NCBI RefSeq assembly: GCF_019218635.1
Contig: NZ_JAHUZB010000001.1
Location: 62,001-126,000 of the forward strand
Length of the DNA stretch: 64,000 bases
Source: Enterococcus alishanensis
GTDB lineage: Bacteria > Bacillota > Bacilli > Lactobacillales > Enterococcaceae
Direction of reading: 5' to 3'
Shown here: in pieces, positions 28,601-34,631 of the stretch
How positions within the stretch are numbered: the first letter of the stretch is position 1
How the letters are laid out: the number at the start of each line of letters is the position of its first letter
Made by a program: the position numbers and the translations under genes
The notes under the pieces: generated by a model
Database searches by the model: none
What the model was told of the DNA's origin: nothing
Seen by the model: only the letters and a program-made list of their open reading frames with translations

Positions 28601-28912
28601 GATGGATTTACCTTCAAAGAGACAAAAGGAAATACTAAAGGGAAATATAGTGATGAAGTAATTACTATCATCTATGTTTATAGTAAAAATGAACCGACCA
28701 TCCCAACAACGGGGGGCAAAAATACTTCAAATTACATTGGTTCAGGTGGTAATGGACTAGCACCAACTAACTATGTTGCTACTAATACAGCAAAAACTTT
28801 ACCAAAAACGGGAGAAAATAAAAAAATATCTAGTATTTTATCGATAGTCGGAATTATGTTACTAGTAGGTGTCGTAATGATTATCTATCGACGAAAAGCC
28901 GAAAATCACTAA
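25604..28912 (+). CDS. LPXTG-anchored surface protein: beta-helix, InlB-like repeat and six MucBP repeats
   Basis: 1102 residues. A signal peptide (about 1-26, ending VFG) leads into a large right-handed beta-helix-like region (about 30-420) with repeated GGA(I/M), NN.F and N(N/G)G elements like polymorphic-membrane-protein domains. A Listeria-Bacteroides/InlB-type repeat (about 496-590, YDANGG…FLGWSE…TLYAIY) follows, then six MucBP-type repeats (about 597-1030; each …YQDEEGNPL…ITG..…YT…). At about 1066 is LPKTG, then a membrane helix and RRKAENH tail, so sortase links it to peptidoglycan. Such stalks usually present a ligand-binding head to mucus or host glycans. It has its own promoter region with a cre site. 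First gene of an apparent insertion between phoU and lia. Confidence 0.9.
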   Translation: MKKRLYLLGFLLSGLFLVGFSTPVFGTEVNTIADLENAVNQASSNQTITLGDTFPTEIDQTIKLKETAYQTVIDGGGKTLQAAVGKSVQIFSYGAGTGDTNSELTLQNLKLAGNGTTDKSKGIDAGGYTGTLILDNLSISHFNGGGHGGAMYIASNTAIKNSNFSDNVNYNGGYSGGAIGTADGFSKKLSIMNTRFNNNSTTDVTGPVVGGEGGAIHFHQPAATAVIELKNNYFEGNSAAKNVQETNQYSLLADGGALSFWNVKKGVTIQLTGNTFANNIAGDDGGAILLQSNESIPSGITFKNNTFYGNQALGNDKGSNSGGAIQVFAVGLRTINIDYINNSFINNFATYSGGAIGNSGSWGIGGAGKFYNNLFVGNISQSDAKTNNVGGAKTISKKNSNIGLEEDVTMADVFGLDTMDLLENYGKISAGAAVDGSTTIIPTVPIAPEKVADDKIDNYVDGIDSVLDQRGRPRPDETDLNTNGLKSDPGSVEINWLKYDANGGTFELNKALTTYDGKIYYEGENPTAYYQVGYDQLATTIVDGANTLKATKANAKFLGWSENKAATKPDVGLEVGKAINIVKGNQTLYAIYQEKAADVKVRYIEIDSAGNEVKELDQITLTGFVGDSFEAEVKMFENYGLVNVKDGAGNPLTSMSGTFTDQAQTIIFEYKPDVSTVVVSHQDEAGNPLADTKILTGKINSAYTTSAETISGYSLVATPTNANGNYAEDITYVKYIYKKDTIAGGQVTIKYQDEEGNPLFSPDIVINQDIGTVYNTEIKSFEGYTLKAVKGQLSGLVTDEPQEVVLVYQKIKQGQDLGTVLVHYVDETGLPIALSEVKTGEIDEAYDTEAKKINGYTGPKIPDNAKGTYSKDLITVTYVYQKIPTPVETGKVTYYYQDEQGKELADAKEITGNVGDVYPGTNTDVIKTIPDYYLTEVKGNLFGIYQAQPQTVTLIYAKQAVKNGLVITRYQDEQGEDIAMPDFSIGAINTAYETKQKTIDGFTFKETKGNTKGKYSDEVITIIYVYSKNEPTIPTTGGKNTSNYIGSGGNGLAPTNYVATNTAKTLPKTGENKKISSILSIVGIMLLVGVVMIIYRRKAENH

Positions 28913-28925
28913 ACATCCTGAAAAA

Positions 28926-28955
28926 AACTGCTGAATTTTTTTCAGTAACTTTTTT
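28926..28955 (+). terminator. Weak hairpin after the LPXTG gene
   Basis: CTGAA/TTCAG core stem extended by wobble pairs, followed by T6; directly after the stop codon. Confidence 0.5.
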
Positions 28956-28968
28956 AAATCAGACCTAT

Positions 28969-29004
28969 GACAAGAACGGATTTCAAATCGTTCTTGTTTT
29001 TTTT
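28969..29004 (+). terminator. Second, stronger terminator after the LPXTG gene
   Basis: CAAGAACG/CGTTCTTG stem (28971-28978 with 28989-28996) and nine T. Confidence 0.85.
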
Positions 29005-29169
29005 AATGTATTGAATTAAATGATTCAATAGAAGAATTTTAGTTATCATATTCTGAGAATCACGAAAGCCACAATAAAAAGTCTCAGATACAAGAAAGTT
29101 TTTATCAGTTTTAAATGTTGTAGCACTAGATTTTTTTGTATCGAGAGTTTCACAATATGCTTCTACTGA
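29005..29169. other. Non-coding or decayed sequence between LPXTG gene and kinase gene
   Basis: No convincing gene. A minus-strand frame (28954-29181) is open for 75 codons, but its end is encoded by the terminators above, it has no ribosome binding site, and I do not recognise its product. The 28913-29242 gap also holds two terminators and the inverted repeat at 29170. Confidence 0.4.
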
Positions 29170-29218
29170 AGCGACCCTCAAAAAGTTAGACCAAAGTGCT
29201 AACTTTTTGAGGGTCGCT
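29170..29218. repeat. 20-bp perfect inverted repeat, possibly abutted IS3-type ends
   Basis: The arm AGCGACCCTCAAAAAGTTAG (29170-29189) is exactly complementary to 29199-29218 with a 9-nt loop. There is no T tail on either side, so it is not a standard terminator. The arm resembles GACCC.AAAAAGTTAGAC-type ends of IS3/IS150-group elements. Confidence 0.6.
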
Positions 29219-29242
29219 CTATGTTTACTAAAAAAATAATAA

Positions 29243-30193
29243 TTATAGTTTTTTTACTGTAATCATTTTGATGAACTTTTTAACATCATTAACATCGATT
29301 ACGCCAACTTCGCCATGTTGCGCATTAGACATGCCACAAGCCATCGAATATTTTAAAGCATCCTCCAATTTAAAATTTTGCTCGATTGCGTGAGCAAAAC
29401 CACCTACTGAAGCATCTCCTGATCCGGTTGTATTGGTAATATCGATTTTAGGAATTTCAATATCATAAAAATCGTTATTCACTTTACAAAGGGCACCCTC
29501 ACTGCCACAAGAAATCATAATGTATTGAATACCAGCAAAATAAGGGTGGTTTAATTCACCTCGTGCCTGTTCTTTTGTCTCGATTTTTTTATCCAAAATT
29601 TCACTTAATTCATGAACATTGGGTTTGATAAAATTTGGCTTATAGTTTTCACTTTTCAATAAAGACGTTAGCTGAACTCCTGAAACATCCATAAAAACTG
29701 GGATATCAGCATCAATATTTTCTCGGATATAGTTTAGCATTTGTAAGTAAAGTTGTGGATTGTCTGAATTGACCGACCCAGAAATACAAACTAGATTGAT
29801 TTTTTTTTGCTTATTTTTTTGCATAATTTTTTCCATTAAGATCGAAGTTTCATCATCAGAAATTTTTGGTCCACTTTCGACAATTTCTGTGTGGGTATGG
29901 TTATCATGCATGATTGTTATGGCGTTGCGTGTTTCTCCTTTAGCTTGTAGCATATCCAATTCAAACAGATTTTCTTGGAGTAAATATTTGTTCACTAAGG
30001 AGCCAAAATCGCCACCTAAAAAACCAGTTAATAAAACCTTTGAACCTGAAATTGCTGCTGTTCGCCCTGCATTAACACCTTTTCCGCCAACTGATTTTGT
30101 AGGGGATTCAAAACGATTCATTTTACCCACATTAAAGTGGTCAATAAAATAAGCAAAATCCATTGAAGGATTCATGGTAATAGTTAAAATCAT
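29243..30193 (-). CDS. PfkB family sugar-phosphate kinase (1-phosphofructokinase/tagatose-6-phosphate kinase-like)
   Basis: 316 residues. Ribokinase-fold kinase with the glycine signature SVGGKGVNAGRTAA near residue 35 and the catalytic TTGSGDASVGGFAHA motif with the base Asp near 255. It resembles LacC and FruK, which convert a ketohexose monophosphate to a bisphosphate. It overlaps deoR by 4 nt (ATG 30193), so the two are cotranscribed. With the divergent PTS and class II aldolase it fits a path in which the imported sugar phosphate is phosphorylated a second time and then cleaved. The exact substrate is not deducible. Confidence 0.9.
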   Translation of the reverse strand: MILTITMNPSMDFAYFIDHFNVGKMNRFESPTKSVGGKGVNAGRTAAISGSKVLLTGFLGGDFGSLVNKYLLQENLFELDMLQAKGETRNAITIMHDNHTHTEIVESGPKISDDETSILMEKIMQKNKQKKINLVCISGSVNSDNPQLYLQMLNYIRENIDADIPVFMDVSGVQLTSLLKSENYKPNFIKPNVHELSEILDKKIETKEQARGELNHPYFAGIQYIMISCGSEGALCKVNNDFYDIEIPKIDITNTTGSGDASVGGFAHAIEQNFKLEDALKYSMACGMSNAQHGEVGVIDVNDVKKFIKMITVKKL

Positions 30194-30951
30194 TGAATTT
30201 CCTCCTTCAAAACTTTCGTGTAATCACTATAATGCGCTACTAATTCATCGGAAATACCATCATCCGTAATTAAGTAGTCGTGATCACTTAAGCGTGTGAA
30301 GGTATAAATATCTGACACACCTAGCTTTGAACTGTCAGCAACAATACAGGTTGTTTTTGCTTTTTTAAACGCAGCATTTTGGACATTTCCTTCATCAAAT
30401 TGAGCGGTTGTGACATTGTTGTCAAAGATACCATTAGTAGCAGCAAAAGCTAAGTCAATATTTAAATTATCAAAGGAACGGACAGCTACTTCACCTATGA
30501 ATTCCTCAGTTGTATGGGAAAATTCTCCTCCAGTTAACAAAATCCGATAATTTGTATTTTCTTTCAAATAAGTAAAGGCGATTAGGCTATTTGTAATAAC
30601 GAATAAATCTTTTCGCTGAATTTCTGGTAAGGCATAGTAAATGGTTGTACCAGCACCAACAAATATAATCGAATGATCTGGGATTAAACTATTAATGATT
30701 TTTCCAATGTATTTTTTTTGCGCTACATTGGTTTGGATCTTTTCATCAGTAGACAATTCTTTATCAAGAATATCTAGCTTTTGAGCACCTCCATATAATT
30801 TAGTCAGTTTTTTCTGTTTTGCCAATTCAGTGATATCACGACGAATCGTCATTTCGGAAACATCTAAACGTGAAGCGATTTCAACTATTGAAAGATAAGT
30901 GTGTTTTTGAATTAGATCTAAGAGTTTTTCTTGTCGTTCTTGTTTTAGCAT
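30190..30951 (-). CDS. DeoR family transcriptional regulator
   Basis: 253 residues. The N-terminal helix-turn-helix ERQEKLLDLIQKHTYLSIVEI followed by LDVSEMTIRRDITEL is the DeoR signature. A C-terminal sugar-phosphate isomerase-like sensor domain follows (VGAGTTIYYALPEI; ADSSKLG). The frame is open to 31002, but ATG 30951 is preferred because AAAGGAGGT precedes it with a 9-nt gap. Members usually repress a local PTS operon and respond to a sugar phosphate. Divergent from the PTS operon; candidate operators lie at 30995, 31066 and 31127. Confidence 0.92.
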   Translation of the reverse strand: MLKQERQEKLLDLIQKHTYLSIVEIASRLDVSEMTIRRDITELAKQKKLTKLYGGAQKLDILDKELSTDEKIQTNVAQKKYIGKIINSLIPDHSIIFVGAGTTIYYALPEIQRKDLFVITNSLIAFTYLKENTNYRILLTGGEFSHTTEEFIGEVAVRSFDNLNIDLAFAATNGIFDNNVTTAQFDEGNVQNAAFKKAKTTCIVADSSKLGVSDIYTFTRLSDHDYLITDDGISDELVAHYSDYTKVLKEEIQ

Positions 30952-30994
30952 AGAACAAGTACCTCCTTTATTTGTTTTATGTTGTTTATGTTTG

Positions 30995-31012
30995 TTCAAC
31001 ATTAATGTTCAA
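30995..31012. promoter_or_regulatory. Near-palindromic operator at the deoR start site
   Basis: TTCAACATTAATGTTCAA, a perfect 12-bp palindrome AACATTAATGTT flanked by TT/AA, overlapping the predicted deoR transcription start. Confidence 0.5.
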
Positions 31013-31016
31013 GTTC

Positions 31017-31045
31017 ATTATAGTCGCTATTATTATTATTTTCAA
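31017..31045 (-). promoter_or_regulatory. deoR-kinase promoter with overlapping cre-like site
   Basis: On the minus strand TTGAAA, 17-bp spacer, TATAAT. The -35 overlaps TGATAACGCTTGAA (minus strand, 31041-31054), matching 12 of 14 positions of the cre consensus TGWAARCGYTWNCW. Confidence 0.65.
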
Positions 31046-31065
31046 GCGTTATCACTTGTAAAATT

Positions 31066-31079
31066 GTTAAACTTTGTTT
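31066..31079. promoter_or_regulatory. Candidate DeoR operator, upstream half
   Basis: GTTAAACTTTGTTT, nearly the inverted copy (one mismatch) of AAACAAAGTTAAAC at 31127-31140; the pair flanks the PTS promoter. Confidence 0.5.
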
Positions 31080-31081
31080 TA

Positions 31082-31095
31082 AGAAAGCGTTGACA
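31082..31095 (-). promoter_or_regulatory. cre-like site over the PTS -35
   Basis: Minus-strand TGTCAACGCTTTCT matches 13 of 14 positions of the cre consensus and covers the -35 box, an arrangement expected to give CcpA repression. Confidence 0.7.
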
Positions 31096-31118
31096 TAAGG
31101 CTTTTTTTGTAATATGAT
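31090..31118 (+). promoter_or_regulatory. PTS-aldolase operon promoter
   Basis: Consensus TTGACA (31090-31095), 17-bp spacer, TATGAT (31113-31118). Confidence 0.85.
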
Positions 31119-31126
31119 TGTTTTGC

Positions 31127-31140
31127 AAACAAAGTTAAAC
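31127..31140. promoter_or_regulatory. Candidate DeoR operator, downstream half
   Basis: AAACAAAGTTAAAC lies just after the predicted transcription start (about 31125), ideally placed to block initiation; inverted relative to 31066-31079. Confidence 0.5.
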
Positions 31141-31198
31141 ATTATATCACAAAAAATTAACAATGTTTTTCAAATTATTTCAAAATGGAGGTATTGTA

Positions 31199-31657
31199 AT
31201 GGACTATAAAGAAATGTTTGATCCGGCTCTCATTGATTTGGAGATTTCTGCAGCATCTGAAGAAGAAGCTTTTAGTCAAGTAGCAGATCTGCTTAAAGAA
31301 AACGGAATGGTTAATGATGATTACTTAACAGGCATTACCAAACGTGAACAAAAATTTCCCACAGGTTTAATTACACAGCATTTAAATATTGGTTTACCAC
31401 ATGCTGATCCTGAGTATGTAAAAAAGCCTTTTGTATTTATTTGTCGATTAAATGAAGATGTTCAATGTCGTCAAATGGGAGACAGCCAAGAAATGAAGGT
31501 CAAAAATTTATTTTTCTTGGGTATCAAAGATGGCAAAAATCAAGTTGGCTTGCTTCAAGCCTTTATGAATTTATTTATGGATGAGACTTTTGTTGAAGCT
31601 TACCAAAATACAAATTGTCCAGAATCGGTTTATCAATTATTTGTAGAAAATATTTAA
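31199..31657 (+). CDS. PTS EIIA component, galactitol/fructose-like
   Basis: 152 residues. Cytoplasmic phosphocarrier of the PTS EIIA-2 fold with the phosphorylated histidine in GLPHADPE (His68). The open frame begins at 31163, but ATG 31199 follows TGGAGGT with a proper gap. First gene of a IIA-IIB-IIC-membrane protein-aldolase operon. Confidence 0.93.
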   Translation: MDYKEMFDPALIDLEISAASEEEAFSQVADLLKENGMVNDDYLTGITKREQKFPTGLITQHLNIGLPHADPEYVKKPFVFICRLNEDVQCRQMGDSQEMKVKNLFFLGIKDGKNQVGLLQAFMNLFMDETFVEAYQNTNCPESVYQLFVENI

Positions 31658-31679
31658 TAATATATAGGAGGAAGAAACA

Positions 31680-31979
31680 ATGAAGAGAAAATTAATCGTA
31701 GCATGTGGTAGTGGAGTAGCAACAAGTCAAACAATTGCTAGTAAAATTGCTAGCAAATTTGAGGATGATGGTATTGATTTCCCAGTGGAAGCAGTGGATT
31801 ACAAATCGATTCAAAATGAACTACCTTCTGCCGGGATTTATGTGTATGTTGCCCAACCAGATGAAGATGTATTGACAAAAGCAGAGGAATTAGGCGTAAA
31901 AGTTTTCCCTGGTATTCCTTTCTTAACAGGTATGGGTGATGCGGATGTCTACAATGAAATACTAGCTCTAATTAAATAA
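31680..31979 (+). CDS. PTS EIIB component, galactitol family
   Basis: 99 residues. The phosphorylation cysteine is in the P-loop VACGSGVATSQ (Cys9), the form typical of GatB-type IIB proteins. AGGAGG lies 7 nt upstream. Accepts phosphate from the IIA protein and passes it to the sugar crossing IIC. Confidence 0.93.
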   Translation: MKRKLIVACGSGVATSQTIASKIASKFEDDGIDFPVEAVDYKSIQNELPSAGIYVYVAQPDEDVLTKAEELGVKVFPGIPFLTGMGDADVYNEILALIK

Positions 31980-32000
31980 AAAAATAAGGGGGTAACGAAT

Positions 32001-33395
32001 GTGCAGATATTTCAAGATATTATTAATTACATTTTAGGATTAGGTTCGGCAATTTTTGTCCCACTGATTATTTTAGTATTAGGTTTACTGGCTGGAATGA
32101 AAATCAAAAAAGCCTTTATGTCAGCTATTACATTGGGTATCGCTTTTACTGGGATGTCGATGGTAATTGCTTTTATGTCAAATGCGGTAAGTCCTGCATC
32201 AGAAGCACTAGCTACAAATACTGGTATTAGCCTACCGGCACTTGACTTAGGTTGGACGGGAGCTGCAAGTATTACTTGGTCTTGGACTTATGCTTTTGTC
32301 TTTTTTGCAGTGACGATTGGTGTAAATTTTTTACTATTGGTGTTAAATCTTACAAAAACTTTGAACGTAGATATGTGGAACGTTTGGGGTAAAGCCTTAA
32401 CTGCTTATTTAGTTTATTATGTGTCAGGAAACTTAGTAGCTGGATTTATTACAGCGATTGTTCAAGTTGTTTTAGAGTTGAAGTTAGGAGATATGTTCCA
32501 ACGTCATATTCAAGATTTAACTGGTATTCCTTTAGTAACAGTGACACATTTTATGACTTCTTCAGCAGTCTTATTGTTGCCTTTTAATATGCTGATGGAT
32601 AAAATTCCTTTCTTTAATAAACGTTCAGATACCAATGCTTTAAAATCTAAGTTGGGTATTTTTTCTGAGAACTCTGTTATGGGATTCATCATTGGTTTAG
32701 GTCTTGGTTTAGCGGCTGCTTACGGTGTATCTGGTTCATTAAATTTGGCGATTCAAGTCGCTACAGCAATGGCGCTATTTCCAATGATTTCAAAAATGTT
32801 TATGCAATCTTTGTCTCCTTTAGCAGATGCAATGTCGGAATTTATGAAACGTAAATTTAAAGATAGAGAAGTGTATATCGGATTGGATTGGCCAATTTTG
32901 GCAGGTCGTTCTGAAATTTGGGTAACAGCAATCTTGTTAGTTCCTGTATTTATCGGTTACGCCATCATTCTTCCTGGAAATGAAGTATTACCATTGGCAG
33001 GTATTATTAACTATGCAATTGCTGTCGGTGGTCTTTTATTAACTGGTGGTAATCTTTTACGGATGTTGGTTTTAGGTGTTATTTCATTACCGATCTATTT
33101 ATATGCAGCGACGTATCTTGCACCAATACTTACTGGTTTGGCTGAATCAACTGGAGCGGTAGAAGGATTCCGTGAAGGACAATCGATTACTTGGTCATCA
33201 ATAGAAGGTCCAGAGTTTAGAATCTTTTTTGCAGAAGCATTTAATTTAAATCCAATCGCTATAGCGGGTGTAATCATCTTCCTAGGATTGTTTGTACTTC
33301 TTTATAAATATATGAATAAAGTTGCCATCCCAAGTAAACGCTACGAAGAAAGTGGAAAAGATACCAAATTAAATGTCAGTACCACAACAGAATAA
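32001..33395 (+). CDS. PTS EIIC permease, galactitol (GatC/SgcC) family
   Basis: 464 residues, very hydrophobic with about 10-12 membrane helices, GatC-like throughout (e.g. GLDWPILAGRSEIWVTA; LTGGNLLRMLVLG). Start is GTG 32001 with AAGGGGG 8 nt upstream; the nearby ATG at 31999 is out of frame. Determines substrate choice of the cassette. Members of this family carry galactitol, arabitol and other polyols or ketoses; which one here cannot be read from sequence. Confidence 0.92.
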   Translation: MQIFQDIINYILGLGSAIFVPLIILVLGLLAGMKIKKAFMSAITLGIAFTGMSMVIAFMSNAVSPASEALATNTGISLPALDLGWTGAASITWSWTYAFVFFAVTIGVNFLLLVLNLTKTLNVDMWNVWGKALTAYLVYYVSGNLVAGFITAIVQVVLELKLGDMFQRHIQDLTGIPLVTVTHFMTSSAVLLLPFNMLMDKIPFFNKRSDTNALKSKLGIFSENSVMGFIIGLGLGLAAAYGVSGSLNLAIQVATAMALFPMISKMFMQSLSPLADAMSEFMKRKFKDREVYIGLDWPILAGRSEIWVTAILLVPVFIGYAIILPGNEVLPLAGIINYAIAVGGLLLTGGNLLRMLVLGVISLPIYLYAATYLAPILTGLAESTGAVEGFREGQSITWSSIEGPEFRIFFAEAFNLNPIAIAGVIIFLGLFVLLYKYMNKVAIPSKRYEESGKDTKLNVSTTTE

Positions 33396-33422
33396 TCAGG
33401 ATTGAAGTAAGGAGAGAGAATT

Positions 33423-33686
33423 GTGAAGCAAATTGAAAGAGAAAAAATGAAGTGGTATGGATTGCTTTTTTTAGCAGTTGTTCTTTTCCTTACTGCAATG
33501 GCTACTAAACAAGTGCTATTAAATCTTATTGTGATTGGACTAGCAGTGTATATCTATAAATATGGGAGTCCGATTTTATTTAAAGAATACGATGAAAAAC
33601 GTAAGAAAAAATTGGAAGAATCTGAAGCTGTGCGAGAAGCTGCAAAAACAGCACTTCAATCAGGTAATCTACTTAGAAAAAAATAA
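33423..33686 (+). CDS. Small membrane protein in the PTS-aldolase operon
   Basis: 87 residues from GTG 33423 (AAGGAGAG upstream). Two hydrophobic segments (about 11-27 and 29-45) and a highly charged coiled-coil-like tail (EYDEKRKKKLEESEAVREAAK). Not recognised. Its place between IIC and the aldolase suggests an accessory role in the transporter, but no family supports that. Confidence 0.7.
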   Translation: MKQIEREKMKWYGLLFLAVVLFLTAMATKQVLLNLIVIGLAVYIYKYGSPILFKEYDEKRKKKLEESEAVREAAKTALQSGNLLRKK

Positions 33687-33700
33687 TGGAGGAATTATAA

Positions 33701-34453
33701 ATGTCAGATGGACGTATGTTGTTTGAAAGAGAAAGAGAAGATTTGGCAAAAATCGTTAAATTAATTTTTACTAGAAAAAATACAAATGTGGCTGGTGGAA
33801 ATTTCTCTTTTTTAGCTACAGATGATAATAGAAAAGATTTTATTATTATGACACCAACAATGATGTCAGAAGCTTACTTAGGAGAATTATCAGCGGCTCA
33901 AATCTTAGTTGTGGATCCTGATACAAGAGAAGTAGTCAGTGGTGTTGGTAGCTTGACGAGAGAAATCAATATGCATCAGGCAGTTTATGACTCTAATCCA
34001 AAGATTAAAGCTGTTTTACATTCTCATGCACCAAATGCAATGTTTTGGGCAACAAGTGGCTTACCTATGCCTAATCTGACTGAAGCTACTCAAAAAGTGG
34101 GACCAGTTCCTGTAATGAAGTTTGCACCGAACTGTTCGGAAGAACTAGCTGAAATTACTAGCTCTTATATCAAAGAAAATGATTTACCAGTTCCACATAT
34201 GTTGTTGTTGGACAGCCATGGTGTATTAATTAATGCGACTGGTGATACTGGAATGATGGCAATTCATAAAGCTTTATCAATATTAGACACTGTCGAGTGG
34301 AATGCGGAAATAGCTTATAAACAAGCAGTATTTCAAGCATTGGGAATTACTGATAAATTCCATTCCAAAGGCGAAGATATCGCAGATTTAGCCGACTTAA
34401 AGGAAAAAGATGCGATTTATAACCGTGCAAAAATTGCTGCCGGAGGAGACTAA
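33701..34453 (+). CDS. Class II (metal-dependent) aldolase, FucA/AraD family
   Basis: 250 residues. Zinc-site residues can be aligned by spacing to L-fuculose-1-phosphate aldolase: catalytic Glu88 (TREINMH), His107 and His109 (LHSHAP) and His173 (DSHGVL); the 19-residue gap from Glu to the first His is the same as in FucA. The phosphate-binding GGNFS motif is at residues 32-36. Expected to cleave a ketose phosphate into dihydroxyacetone phosphate and an aldehyde. Some relatives are epimerases, so an alternative is isomerisation. Last gene of the operon, 14 nt after the membrane protein gene. Confidence 0.88.
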   Translation: MSDGRMLFEREREDLAKIVKLIFTRKNTNVAGGNFSFLATDDNRKDFIIMTPTMMSEAYLGELSAAQILVVDPDTREVVSGVGSLTREINMHQAVYDSNPKIKAVLHSHAPNAMFWATSGLPMPNLTEATQKVGPVPVMKFAPNCSEELAEITSSYIKENDLPVPHMLLLDSHGVLINATGDTGMMAIHKALSILDTVEWNAEIAYKQAVFQALGITDKFHSKGEDIADLADLKEKDAIYNRAKIAAGGD

Positions 34454-34473
34454 TTTTTTAAGTATATAATAGA

Positions 34474-34510
34474 AGAAACTTGAGATAATTATCTTGAGTT
34501 TCTTTTTTTT
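34474..34510 (+). terminator. Terminator of the PTS-aldolase operon
   Basis: AGAAACT…AGATAA/TTATCT…AGTTTCT stem with an internal mismatch pair, then eight T. Confidence 0.85.
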
Positions 34511-34523
34511 GTTTAATTTATTA

Positions 34524-34562
34524 AAGTCTTAGTCAAAGTTCGGCCTTAAGTCCTATGACAAA
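34524..34562 (+). promoter_or_regulatory. Candidate LiaR binding repeats before liaX
   Basis: AAGTCTTAGTCAAA (34524-34537) and AAGTCCTATGACAAA (34548-34562) form an imperfect direct repeat 24 bp apart, about two helical turns. The second overlaps the -35 box. Confidence 0.5.
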
Positions 34563-34583
34563 ATTTGCGAAGCGTTGCATAAT
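34555..34583 (+). promoter_or_regulatory. liaXYZ promoter
   Basis: ATGACA (34555-34560), 17-bp spacer, CATAAT (34578-34583). Confidence 0.6.
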
Positions 34584-34631
34584 AAGGATGTAAACAAAAT
34601 GACTTTAACATTGCTGAAGGAGGCAATTTTT

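Noticed and set aside
28954-29181. 75-codon minus-strand frame after the LPXTG gene
   Set aside because: Its C-terminus is encoded by two terminators, its start falls in an inverted repeat, and no family is recognised. Kept only as possible decayed sequence.
29760-30152. 130-codon plus-strand frame opposite the kinase gene
   Set aside because: Antisense shadow of the PfkB gene with no ribosome binding site or protein-like composition.
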